Below the pieces are notes generated by a model that had not been told where the DNA came from, searched no databases, and was given only the letters and a program-made list of their open reading frames with translations. From an uncultured Erysipelotrichaceae bacterium (GTDB taxonomy: Bacteria; Bacillota_I; Bacilli_A; Erysipelotrichales; Erysipelotrichaceae): a DNA stretch of 8,451 nucleotides. The DNA is taken from NCBI GenBank assembly GCA_902803275.1, contig CADCPE010000073.1:1-8451 (forward strand), written 5' to 3'. A program made the position numbers and the translations under genes. Positions 1-6,033 of the stretch are shown piece after piece (position 1 is the first letter of the stretch; each line of letters begins with the position of its first letter).

Positions 1-53
1 AGCACATAATCCATACCGAAATGATGGACTGTTCCTCTTAAAAAACCGATCAT
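1..53 (-). CDS. ruvA: RuvA, Holliday junction helicase subunit (N-terminal fragment)
   Basis: Only the first 17 codons are in the window; the gene runs off the left edge. The visible N-terminus reads MIGFLRGTVHHFGMDYVL (last residue from an incomplete codon) and matches the conserved start of RuvA (MIGxLRG...). RuvA is the DNA-binding subunit that holds four-way junctions and loads the RuvB branch-migration motor. The ATG at 53 is fixed by this conserved motif, since RuvA proteins begin with MIG. No Shine-Dalgarno sequence lies upstream. Instead a TATAAT at 60-65 ends six bases before the ATG, so the transcript may be leaderless. The gene is separated from the upstream importer operon by a terminator at 71-97. 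Identification rests on a short stretch, but the motif is characteristic; ruvB would be expected beyond the window. Confidence 0.8.
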   Translation of the reverse strand, partial: MIGFLRGTVHHFGMDYV

Positions 54-59
54 ACTAAA

Positions 60-65
60 ATTATA
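60..65 (-). promoter_or_regulatory. Candidate -10 box for ruvA (possible leaderless transcript)
   Basis: The minus strand reads a perfect TATAAT at 65-60, followed by TTTAGT and then the ruvA ATG. With the usual six to seven bases between -10 and +1, transcription would begin at the A of the start codon. No convincing -35 exists at 16-18 bp (CGCAAA at 88-83 is poor) and there is no TGN extension. That interval is also occupied by the preceding terminator hairpin. The promoter assignment is therefore tentative. Confidence 0.4.
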
Positions 66-70
66 CTATT

Positions 71-97
71 AAAAAAGCTAACTTTGCGTTAGCTTTT
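71..97 (-). terminator. Intrinsic terminator of the ABC importer operon
   Basis: On the minus strand AAAAGCTAAC (97-88), loop GCAAA, GTTAGCTTTT (82-73) form a perfect 10-bp stem followed by further T residues, giving a six-T run at 76-71. The stem begins inside the permease stop codon (TAA, 98-96). It is a textbook rho-independent terminator separating the importer from ruvA. The A-rich 5' arm means it could also act weakly on the plus strand. Confidence 0.92.
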
Positions 98-1748
98 AGA
101 ATGATATTTCCTTGTTTCCGGTGACCTTCATGTACAGCAGCATTGAGACGACTGTTGCGACCGTCAGTATCGTTGCATAAGCAGCAGCGATACCGTAGTT
201 TCCTCTTGAGACATAGGTGTATGTCGCAAGGGTCAAAGTGATCGTCTTCAGGTTGTACAGGATGATCGCCGTTGAAAGCTCGGTGATGATCGTGACCCAG
301 GACATGATCGCGCCGGAGAGGATACCGTTGGCCATCATCGGCACAGTGATCGTGAAGAAGGCTTTCAGCTTGCTTGAACCAAGGCTGATGGCGGCTTCTT
401 CGATCGACATCGGGATCTGCTGCAGTGTTGCCGTAGATGATCTGATCGTGTACGGAATACGTCTGATGACCAGGGCAACGATCATGATGATAGCTGTACC
501 AGCCAGGACCAGCGGCTTCTTGTTGAAAGCCATGACCAGAGCGATACCGACGACCGAACCCGGAATGATATACGGGATCATTGAAAGAGTATCGATGATC
601 CTGTTGGCAATGTTGTTTCTTCTGACGACCAGATAAGCAATAAGGATAGCCAGAATAATAACGATGATAAGTGCCAGTCCACCGATGAGGAATGTGTTAG
701 GAATCGCATTCGTCAAATGGGTGAAGGCATACTTATACGAATCCAGAGAATAGCCCGGAATGAAGATCTTTCCGGATGTCTTCAGGAATGAAGTATACAT
801 TACATAGACCTGAGGCATGAAAGCCAGCAGTACGACAAACCAGCAGTAGAAATTGATCAGTACAGCTTTGAGACCGTGAACCTTTTTTCTCTCGATCGGA
901 TGCAGAGCATTCATCGTGAATTTGAACTGATTGTTCACATATCTCTGGATCAGGAAGATGATTGCCGTGATGATGATCGCAATAACAGAGATCGCAGCAC
1001 CAAAGTTGTGGTCACCGCCTGTCTCCGCAAAGTAGGAGTTGTAGATGACGACCGGGAATGTCTGGTAGCCTTCACCGATCAGTAACGGCGTACCAAAGTC
1101 AGCGAATGCTCTCATGAAGACCATCAGTGTAGCGGCAATGATCGTCGGCATGCACAGCGGGATGACGATCTTGAAGAAACGCGCAACGGTCGAACAGCCC
1201 ATATTCTCGGCAGCTTCCAGCAATGAGTTATCAACATTCTTTAAAGCGCCTGATACATACAGGAAGACCAGCGGAAACAGCTGTAAAGCCAATACCAGCA
1301 GAATGCCGTTGAAACCGTAGATGCTTGGCATTCTGATCGGCAGGATGCTTTCGATAAATTTGGTTACGATTCCGCTTCTTCCCAGAAGCATGATCCATGA
1401 ATAGGCACCGATAAACGGAGCTGACATTGAACACAGGATGATGATCACCTGCAGAGTTGACTGACCTTTGATTTCATACATCTGGTAGAAATATGCCAGA
1501 GGGATACCGATGACCAGCGTCAGGATCGTTGCCAGAACGGACACCTTGATACTGTTGAATATCGATTTGATGTAATAAGCCTGTGAGAAAAACTTCTGGA
1601 ACTGTTCCAGAGTAAATACGCCATCGCTAAAAAAGGCATTGTATAGCAGTTTGACTAACGGATAGATCAGAAACAAAACATAAAGGCCTAGAATAACGGC
1701 TGAAACAATTTTCCAAACGTCAAAATTCTTTTTTGCAATGTTTTCCAT
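96..1748 (-). CDS. ABC transporter permease, fused two-domain (FbpB/AfuB-like)
   Basis: This 550-residue integral membrane protein contains two permease (BPD_transp_1) halves in one chain, as in FbpB/AfuB-type importers, so one polypeptide can supply the whole channel. Many hydrophobic segments are visible, for example residues 12-36, 65-88, 98-122, 147-168, 250-268, 298-318, 350-376, 388-408 and 415-428. Each half has the cytoplasmic EAA coupling loop that docks on the ATPase: EAAENMGCS near 178-186 and EEAAISLGS near 450-458, the second followed about ten residues later by ITVP. The ATG at 1748 lies 3 nt after the ATPase stop, with AAGAGG inside the end of the ATPase gene as ribosome site, so the two are co-transcribed and probably translationally coupled. 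The gene ends in a strong terminator. The substrate cannot be read from the permease; the family includes iron(III), phosphonate and sugar-phosphate importers. Confidence 0.9.
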   Translation of the reverse strand: MENIAKKNFDVWKIVSAVILGLYVLFLIYPLVKLLYNAFFSDGVFTLEQFQKFFSQAYYIKSIFNSIKVSVLATILTLVIGIPLAYFYQMYEIKGQSTLQVIIILCSMSAPFIGAYSWIMLLGRSGIVTKFIESILPIRMPSIYGFNGILLVLALQLFPLVFLYVSGALKNVDNSLLEAAENMGCSTVARFFKIVIPLCMPTIIAATLMVFMRAFADFGTPLLIGEGYQTFPVVIYNSYFAETGGDHNFGAAISVIAIIITAIIFLIQRYVNNQFKFTMNALHPIERKKVHGLKAVLINFYCWFVVLLAFMPQVYVMYTSFLKTSGKIFIPGYSLDSYKYAFTHLTNAIPNTFLIGGLALIIVIILAILIAYLVVRRNNIANRIIDTLSMIPYIIPGSVVGIALVMAFNKKPLVLAGTAIIMIVALVIRRIPYTIRSSTATLQQIPMSIEEAAISLGSSKLKAFFTITVPMMANGILSGAIMSWVTIITELSTAIILYNLKTITLTLATYTYVSRGNYGIAAAYATILTVATVVSMLLYMKVTGNKEISF

Positions 1749-1751
1749 GGT

Positions 1752-2879
1752 TTAGGCCTCTTTTTTATATGCGTCTAAATCATTTACTACGCCTTCGACC
1801 AGATTGTAGCTTCCGGTTTCGTCAAAGATGTTGATCTTTTCGGTCTTGACGCCGAGTCTGATCTCAGTGCCCTTTTCGATGATTGAATCGATCTGTGATT
1901 CCTGAACGATCTCAGCTGTATCGCCGTTCTCGAAATGAACGAAATAGTGCGTATTCAGACCAAGGAATACGGCGTCATCAATAACAGCCTTCAGACCGTC
2001 TTTATTGTTGAGATCAACAATCAGTTCTTCAGGCCTGATACTTGCCTTGACCTTCTGGTCTTTGATCTCTTCTTTTCTGATTGTCGGTACTTCAACTTCA
2101 TAGCCTCCAGGCAGTACCAGATAAGCTTTGCCGTCTCTTGTCTTCAGCTCGGCATCAACGACATTGGTATGTCCGATGAAGGTTGCGACAAAAAGGTTTG
2201 CCGGTCTCTGGTAAAGGACCTTTGGCGTACCGATTTGCTGAATATCGCCAGCGTTCATAACCGCGATTCTGTCGGAAACAGCCATTGCTTCTTCCTGGTC
2301 ATGAGTTACATAAACAGTTGTGATTCCAACTTCGTTTTGAATCTGCTTGATAACAGTACGCATCTCAACTCTTAATTTAGCATCCAGGTTACTTAACGGT
2401 TCATCCATCAGCAGAACATCAGGAGTGATGGCCAAGGCACGTGCCAAAGCAACACGCTGCTGCTGACCGCCGGAAAGTCTCTCTGGCATACGATCGCGAT
2501 ATTCATCAATTTTCATTAATTTTAAGAATTGATCCGTCTTAGATGCGATTTCTTCTTTCGGAAGTTTTCTGTTCTTCAAGCCGAAGGCAACATTCTTTTC
2601 AACTGTCATATTCGGGAAGATAGCATAGTTCTGGAACACCATACCGATATTACGTTTAGCAGGGTCCATATCGTTTATTCTGGTCTCGCCGAAATAAAAA
2701 TCACCGCCTTCAATAGAGTTGAAACCAGCAATCATTCTTAATAATGTTGTCTTACCACATCCAGATGGACCAAGAAGGGTGAAAAATTCACCCTCCTTGA
2801 TATCTAGTGATAAGTCAGAAATTATTATATTGTCGCCATATTTTTTAACGGCGTCACGAATCTTAATGTTAACACTCAT
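1752..2879 (-). CDS. ABC transporter ATP-binding protein (PotA/FbpC/UgpC-like)
   Basis: This is the cytoplasmic ATPase that powers the importer; 375 residues is normal for the family with a C-terminal regulatory extension. The motifs appear in order: Walker A GPSGCGKTT (37-45), Q-loop glutamine at 83 (VFQNY), signature LSGGQQQR (135-142), Walker B VLLMDEP (155-161), D-loop SNLD (163-166) and switch histidine 193 (VTHDQEEAM). All catalytic residues are intact. Residues about 235-360 look like the TOBE-type beta domain, with the usual IRPEE at 281-285. The ATG at 2879 has GAGG and AGGA just upstream. The gene sits 53 nt after the binding-protein stop and 3 nt before the permease, with no terminator in between, so all three form one operon. 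MalK-like ATPases sometimes serve several importers, but here the dedicated permease and binding protein flank it. Confidence 0.93.
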   Translation of the reverse strand: MSVNIKIRDAVKKYGDNIIISDLSLDIKEGEFFTLLGPSGCGKTTLLRMIAGFNSIEGGDFYFGETRINDMDPAKRNIGMVFQNYAIFPNMTVEKNVAFGLKNRKLPKEEIASKTDQFLKLMKIDEYRDRMPERLSGGQQQRVALARALAITPDVLLMDEPLSNLDAKLRVEMRTVIKQIQNEVGITTVYVTHDQEEAMAVSDRIAVMNAGDIQQIGTPKVLYQRPANLFVATFIGHTNVVDAELKTRDGKAYLVLPGGYEVEVPTIRKEEIKDQKVKASIRPEELIVDLNNKDGLKAVIDDAVFLGLNTHYFVHFENGDTAEIVQESQIDSIIEKGTEIRLGVKTEKINIFDETGSYNLVEGVVNDLDAYKKEA

Positions 2880-2932
2880 ATATTCCTAACCTCACTATAT
2901 TGATTATATTTTTTGTCTGTTTTGCTGTTGTA

Positions 2933-3991
2933 TTATTGAGCAGCTGTGAACATTTCTGTCCATCTCTTCTGCCAATCGCCCTTGTTCTTGCCGCAGAGTT
3001 CCATATCTTCATAGACAACATTGATCTCAGAGAATGGAGTCATTTCCTTAGCAGTGTTAGGGATTGCAGGGTTAACTGGTCTAGCAGTTGTCTTAGCGAT
3101 TTCCTTCTGACCTTCATCAGAGATCAGCCAGTCTAAGAACAGTTTTGCATTGTCCATATTCGGAGCATTCTTGATGATTGCAGTACCTGCAGGGAGCCAT
3201 ACAGCACCTTCTGAAGGATAAACGAGCTTAACATTTGTTGCGCCATCAACCAGCAAGCTTACACATGGGTCTTCATAAGAAACACCAACAACATATTCGC
3301 CTGCTACAACGCCCTTGTAGATAGCTGAAGATGAAGAGAGCTGAATGCCATCAAGGTTCTTGATGAATTCGCCGACCCATTCCCAAGCCTTCTCATCATA
3401 TGGTTCATCACCCATGACTCTGAGCATGTTTGTGAGTTCAGCCCAGGCACTTGAAGAGTTAGCTGGGTCACCCATAGCGATCTTGCCCTTGAGTTCAGGC
3501 TGTAACAGATCAGCATAGGAATCGAAATCTTCGATCTTGAGACCTAATTTTTCATATTCTTCAACATTGACTAATAATGCAGCAGAGCCATCCAGGCAAT
3601 AGTGAGTAGTGATTCCGTTGAAGTTGCGGTATGCTTCAGGAAGATTTTCATCGCCTTTAGCTACATACGGTTCAAACAAAGGAACATAATCAGGGTTGTA
3701 TGAGTTAGCATAGTTCATGCCGCCATACATTACGTCACCCTGTGGATTGTCTTTTTCAGCAGAGATTCTTTCCAAGCATTCGCCTGTACCTGCACCGACA
3801 ACCATTACATTGACATTGTACTGTTCGCCGAATTTTTCAGCAGCTTCAATAAGCTTATCTGAGTTTGGTGAATAGATAACTAAATCGCCACCGCCTACAG
3901 TTGGTTCAGCAGCTGGTTCTTCTTTTTTGCCACAAGCAACGAGGCAGAGAACCATTAAAGCAACCAATAGGACTTTAAAAAGTTTTTTCAT
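2933..3991 (-). CDS. ABC transporter substrate-binding lipoprotein (AfuA/FbpA-like, COG1840-type)
   Basis: This 352-residue protein is the extracytoplasmic receptor of the importer. It starts with a lipoprotein signal: MKKLFK, a hydrophobic core, then lipobox LVAC with Cys20 as the lipidated residue, followed by a charged, proline-containing linker. The mature part begins GGDLVIYSPNSDKL, the first strand of a class-II binding protein. The later stretches GDPANSSSAW (174-183), GEYVVGVSYEDP (231-242) and LPAGTAIIKNAPN (266-278) resemble the iron/phosphonate/sugar-phosphate group. There is no adjacent Tyr-Tyr pair of the kind that binds ferric iron in FbpA. Four cysteines (72, 132, 243, 333) remain in the mature domain. 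The ATG at 3991 is fixed by AGGAGG five bases upstream (3997-4002) and by the signal peptide. The ligand is unknown; the cre site at the promoter favours a carbon compound. Confidence 0.88.
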   Translation of the reverse strand: MKKLFKVLLVALMVLCLVACGKKEEPAAEPTVGGGDLVIYSPNSDKLIEAAEKFGEQYNVNVMVVGAGTGECLERISAEKDNPQGDVMYGGMNYANSYNPDYVPLFEPYVAKGDENLPEAYRNFNGITTHYCLDGSAALLVNVEEYEKLGLKIEDFDSYADLLQPELKGKIAMGDPANSSSAWAELTNMLRVMGDEPYDEKAWEWVGEFIKNLDGIQLSSSSAIYKGVVAGEYVVGVSYEDPCVSLLVDGATNVKLVYPSEGAVWLPAGTAIIKNAPNMDNAKLFLDWLISDEGQKEIAKTTARPVNPAIPNTAKEMTPFSEINVVYEDMELCGKNKGDWQKRWTEMFTAAQ

Positions 3992-4003
3992 TATGACCTC
4001 CTA

Positions 4004-4016
4004 GGACTTCTTGTCC
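4004..4016 (-). other. Small 5'-end hairpin in the importer mRNA leader
   Basis: The minus strand carries GGAC (4016-4013), loop AAGAA, GTCC (4007-4004); one bulged base allows three further pairs with the flanking CTA/TAG. The predicted transcript start is about 4018, so the hairpin would sit at the extreme 5' end, and its extended arm touches the first bases of the TAGGAGG ribosome site. It could stabilise the mRNA or tune initiation, but a 4-bp core is weak. Confidence 0.3.
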
Positions 4017-4024
4017 ATAGAAAT

Positions 4025-4053
4025 ATTATATAACTTGAAGAAAGCGTTTACAA
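4025..4053 (-). promoter_or_regulatory. Promoter of the ABC importer operon
   Basis: On the minus strand there is a -35 TTGTAA (4053-4048), a 17-bp spacer and a perfect -10 TATAAT (4030-4025). This is a strong housekeeping sigma match in the gap between the obg terminator and the binding-protein gene. Predicted transcription starts near 4018, giving a leader of only about 27 nt before the ATG at 3991. Confidence 0.8.
4038..4053 (-). promoter_or_regulatory. cre-type operator (CcpA catabolite control)
   Basis: The minus strand reads TTGTAAACGCTTTCTT at 4053-4038. It fits the catabolite-responsive element consensus WTGNAANCGNWNNCWW at every defined position, with the central CG and the flanking TGTAAA/TTTCT half sites. 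It coincides with the -35 box and most of the spacer of the importer promoter, the placement expected for CcpA repression when preferred sugars are present. Another LacI-family regulator with a similar operator is possible; no regulator gene is in the window. Confidence 0.68.
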
Positions 4054-4092
4054 AATTCTTTGACATAATTTCACATTTTTAGAATGACGAGC

Positions 4093-4123
4093 AAATGAAA
4101 AGATGAGCTTTTCTACTCATCTT
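4093..4123 (-). terminator. Intrinsic terminator of obg, stop codon in the loop
   Basis: The minus strand shows AAGATGAG (4123-4116), loop TAGAAAAG and CTCATCTT (4107-4100), an 8-bp stem followed by TTCATTT, giving a four-T run and then a second T cluster. The obg stop codon TAG (4115-4113) is the first part of the loop, so the 5' arm is the last obg codons. The T-tract is moderate, but the position is right for the end of the obg unit. Confidence 0.72.
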
Positions 4124-5396
4124 CATCATCATCCATAAAATCGAAACTGTAGTCCTGAATGAATACCTGATCACCGTTCTTACAGCCCTTTTCCCTCAAG
4201 GCTTCATCAAGCTTCATTCTGGAAAGAGCTCTTGAGAAACGCAGGATCGAATCATCATCCTTGAAGTTGGTATTGCGGAAAAGTCTTTCGACTTTTTCGC
4301 CCTGCACTCTCCAGATTCCGTTTCCTTCATTGAAGATCTCAAACGGTTCCGGTTCTTCATAGGTATAGACAACCTTCTTTTCAGCCTTGTTAGGATCATA
4401 TAGCGGGAACTGCGGCAGTTCTTTCAGCATGTCCTTGGCTCGATACAGTACAGGATCAAGGCCTTCGTTGATCAGCGTTATGGTCTCAAAGATCTCCAGG
4501 TCAGGATACTTGGCCCTGAATTTTTCAAGATTGTCAGCCGCATTGTCCATATCCATCTTGTTGGCCAGGACGATCTGCGGTCTGTCTGCAAGGTTGCCCG
4601 GATACTTTTTTAGTTCCTCATTTATGACTTCATAATCATTGATCGGATCATCATGGCTCATATCCAGTACATGAATGATCAGACTGCATCTTTCGATGTG
4701 TTTTAGAAATTCGTGGCCAAGGCCCTTTCCTTCCGATGCGCCCTCAATGAGTCCAGGCAGATCAGCCATGACAAATGATGAATCGCCTACCTTGACCATG
4801 CCCAGCTGAGGCTTGAGCGTGGTAAACGGATAATCGGCGATCTCCGGTCTGGCATTTGAGACGACCGACAATAATGTCGATTTGCCTACCGAAGGAAGTC
4901 CGACCAGTCCGACGTCTGCCAGCAGCTTCAGCTCGACCAGGACATTCCTTTCCTGACCCGGAGTGCCTAAAGTCGCATAATCCGGAGCGTTGTTTCTTGA
5001 TGACTTGAAATGGAAATTGCCCTTGCCGCCCTTGCCGCCCTGGCAAATGACTTCCTGTGATTCCAGCGTATTGAGATCGGCTACGATCTCATCACTGTCA
5101 AGGTCCTTGACGATCGTCCCTAAAGGGACCTTGATGACGACATCATCTCTGGAAGCACCATACATGTTGTTGGTCTTGCCGTTTTCACCATCTTCAGCCC
5201 TGATCATCTTGGAGAACCTGAGATCGAGCAGTGTCGACTTGTTGGTATCGACCTTGAAGATGATCGAACCGCCATTGCCGCCATCACCGCCCGTCGGGCC
5301 GCCTAATGGATTGTATTTTTCACGCTTAAAAGCGACAAGTCCGTTGCCGCCGTTTCCGGCTTTGAGTTTTAGTTTTACTTTATCGATAAATTGCAT
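4113..5396 (-). CDS. obg: GTPase Obg/CgtA
   Basis: This 427-residue protein has the full three-domain Obg layout. A glycine-rich Obg fold (about 1-157, with repeated GNGGNG/GGDGGNGG stretches) precedes a GTPase domain with G1 GLPSVGKS (166-173), G2 in DYPFTT (188-193), G3 DLPG (212-215) and G4 NKMD (279-282). The C-terminal OCT domain runs from about 348 to 415, and the chain ends in an acidic tail DDDEDE. Obg is an essential GTPase in 50S ribosome assembly and stress signalling. The N-terminus MQFIDKVKLKLKAGNGGNG fits the family, so the ATG at 5396 is secure. However, no Shine-Dalgarno is present and a terminator hairpin ends about 20 nt upstream. The G5 region, where the family has SA, reads FETITLINEGL (303-313), so G5 is degenerate. 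The spo0B gene found before obg in Bacillus is absent. Confidence 0.96.
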   Translation of the reverse strand: MQFIDKVKLKLKAGNGGNGLVAFKREKYNPLGGPTGGDGGNGGSIIFKVDTNKSTLLDLRFSKMIRAEDGENGKTNNMYGASRDDVVIKVPLGTIVKDLDSDEIVADLNTLESQEVICQGGKGGKGNFHFKSSRNNAPDYATLGTPGQERNVLVELKLLADVGLVGLPSVGKSTLLSVVSNARPEIADYPFTTLKPQLGMVKVGDSSFVMADLPGLIEGASEGKGLGHEFLKHIERCSLIIHVLDMSHDDPINDYEVINEELKKYPGNLADRPQIVLANKMDMDNAADNLEKFRAKYPDLEIFETITLINEGLDPVLYRAKDMLKELPQFPLYDPNKAEKKVVYTYEEPEPFEIFNEGNGIWRVQGEKVERLFRNTNFKDDDSILRFSRALSRMKLDEALREKGCKNGDQVFIQDYSFDFMDDDEDE

Positions 5397-5402
5397 AACA
5401 GA

Positions 5403-5426
5403 TTAAAAAAGCCCCCAAGGGCTTTT
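5403..5426 (-). terminator. Intrinsic terminator between rpmA and obg
   Basis: On the minus strand AAAAGCCC (5426-5419), loop TTGG, GGGCTTTT form an 8-bp stem continued by two more T residues (six-T run) and AATC. It lies 11 nt after the rpmA stop and its tail ends about 8 nt before the obg ATG. It probably ends the rplU-prp-rpmA transcript or lowers expression of obg by partial read-through. The mirrored A-run means it may also work on the opposite strand. Confidence 0.85.
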
Positions 5427-5436
5427 GATTCAAATA

Positions 5437-5721
5437 TTAAGCTACTGGATAGACAGAGACTTTAGTCTTCTTCTTGCCTAAGTGTTCATACTTGACAACA
5501 CCATCAGTCAGACAGAATAAAGTATCGTCGCCACCCTTTTTAACATTTGTTCCAGGATGAATCTTAGTGCCTCTTTGGCGGTAGATGATTGAACCAGCTG
5601 TTGCGAACTGGCCGTCTGCTAACTTCGCACCTAAACGTTTAGACTGAGAGTCACGACCGTTCTTGGTAGAACCTACACCTTTTTTAGAAGCGAAGAACTG
5701 AATATTCAATACATATTTCAT
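5437..5721 (-). CDS. rpmA: 50S ribosomal protein L27 with cleavable N-terminal extension
   Basis: At 94 residues this is a normal-length bacterial L27, a component near the peptidyl-transferase centre of the large subunit. The conserved core ASKKGVGSTKNGRDSQSKRLG begins at residue 11 and continues through the RQRGTKIHPG segment. Residues 1-10 are MKYVLNIQFF, the Firmicutes-type extension whose cleavage between Phe and Ala by Prp exposes the functional N-terminus. The ATG at 5721 has a ribosome site GGAAAGGAAG placed across the end of prp, nine bases upstream. The gene begins 6 nt after the prp stop, so it is the third gene of the rplU-prp-rpmA operon, and it is followed by a terminator. Confidence 0.97.
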   Translation of the reverse strand: MKYVLNIQFFASKKGVGSTKNGRDSQSKRLGAKLADGQFATAGSIIYRQRGTKIHPGTNVKKGGDDTLFCLTDGVVKYEHLGKKKTKVSVYPVA

Positions 5722-5727
5722 ACGTTT

Positions 5728-6033
5728 TTACTTCCTTTCCACTCTTATGAAGTTTCCATAGGATTCTTCAATAGTTTTTAACTGCATTATTACTAGCTCG
5801 AAGTAATCGATGACTACTTCCAAGTTAGTGTGATTGATGATCACGATTTCATTTTCCAACTGTTCTATTTCGATCTTTTCATCGAGTGCATCAAGCGCAT
5901 TCATGAATCCGAACATGATAGAACTTACCGAAGCGCATACCAGGTCTTTACCGTATTCACCGTACTCCGCATGACCGGAGACATTCAGCGATACATAATT
6001 GCCGTCTTTGACTTCGTATACCGCTCTAATCAT
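5728..6033 (-). CDS. prp: Ribosomal-processing cysteine protease Prp (YsxB family)
   Basis: This small 101-residue cytoplasmic protease belongs to the family that removes the N-terminal extension of L27 before it joins the ribosome. The catalytic pair is visible in the characteristic stretch: His21 in SGHAEYGEYG and Cys33 in KDLVCASVS, with 11 residues between them, as in characterised Prp proteins. The remainder alternates strands with a helix rich in Met and Leu and a C-terminal helix. The ATG overlaps the last base of the rplU stop (TAATG at 6035-6031), giving tight translational coupling; only a weak AAGA precedes it. It sits between rplU and rpmA, the standard Firmicutes order, and its substrate gene starts 6 nt downstream with a matching cleavage motif. 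Confidence 0.95.
   Translation of the reverse strand: MIRAVYEVKDGNYVSLNVSGHAEYGEYGKDLVCASVSSIMFGFMNALDALDEKIEIEQLENEIVIINHTNLEVVIDYFELVIMQLKTIEESYGNFIRVERK

Noticed and set aside
1935..2375. Plus-strand reading frame opposite the ATPase gene (146 codons)
   Set aside because: Antisense of a strongly conserved ABC ATPase gene, with no recognisable motif or ribosome site.
2880..2932. TATAAT-like sequence in the gap between binding protein and ATPase genes
   Set aside because: No matching -35 is seen and the A/T-rich gap inside an operon makes such a match likely by chance.
4060..4090. Plus-strand TTGACA at 4060-4065 as a divergent promoter
   Set aside because: No -10-like hexamer lies 16-18 bp downstream and no plus-strand gene follows.
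4990..5406. Plus-strand reading frame opposite obg (138 codons)
   Set aside because: It is the antisense of the glycine-rich Obg domain; the proline/serine-rich composition is what reverse-complemented glycine codons give, and it has no recognisable domain.
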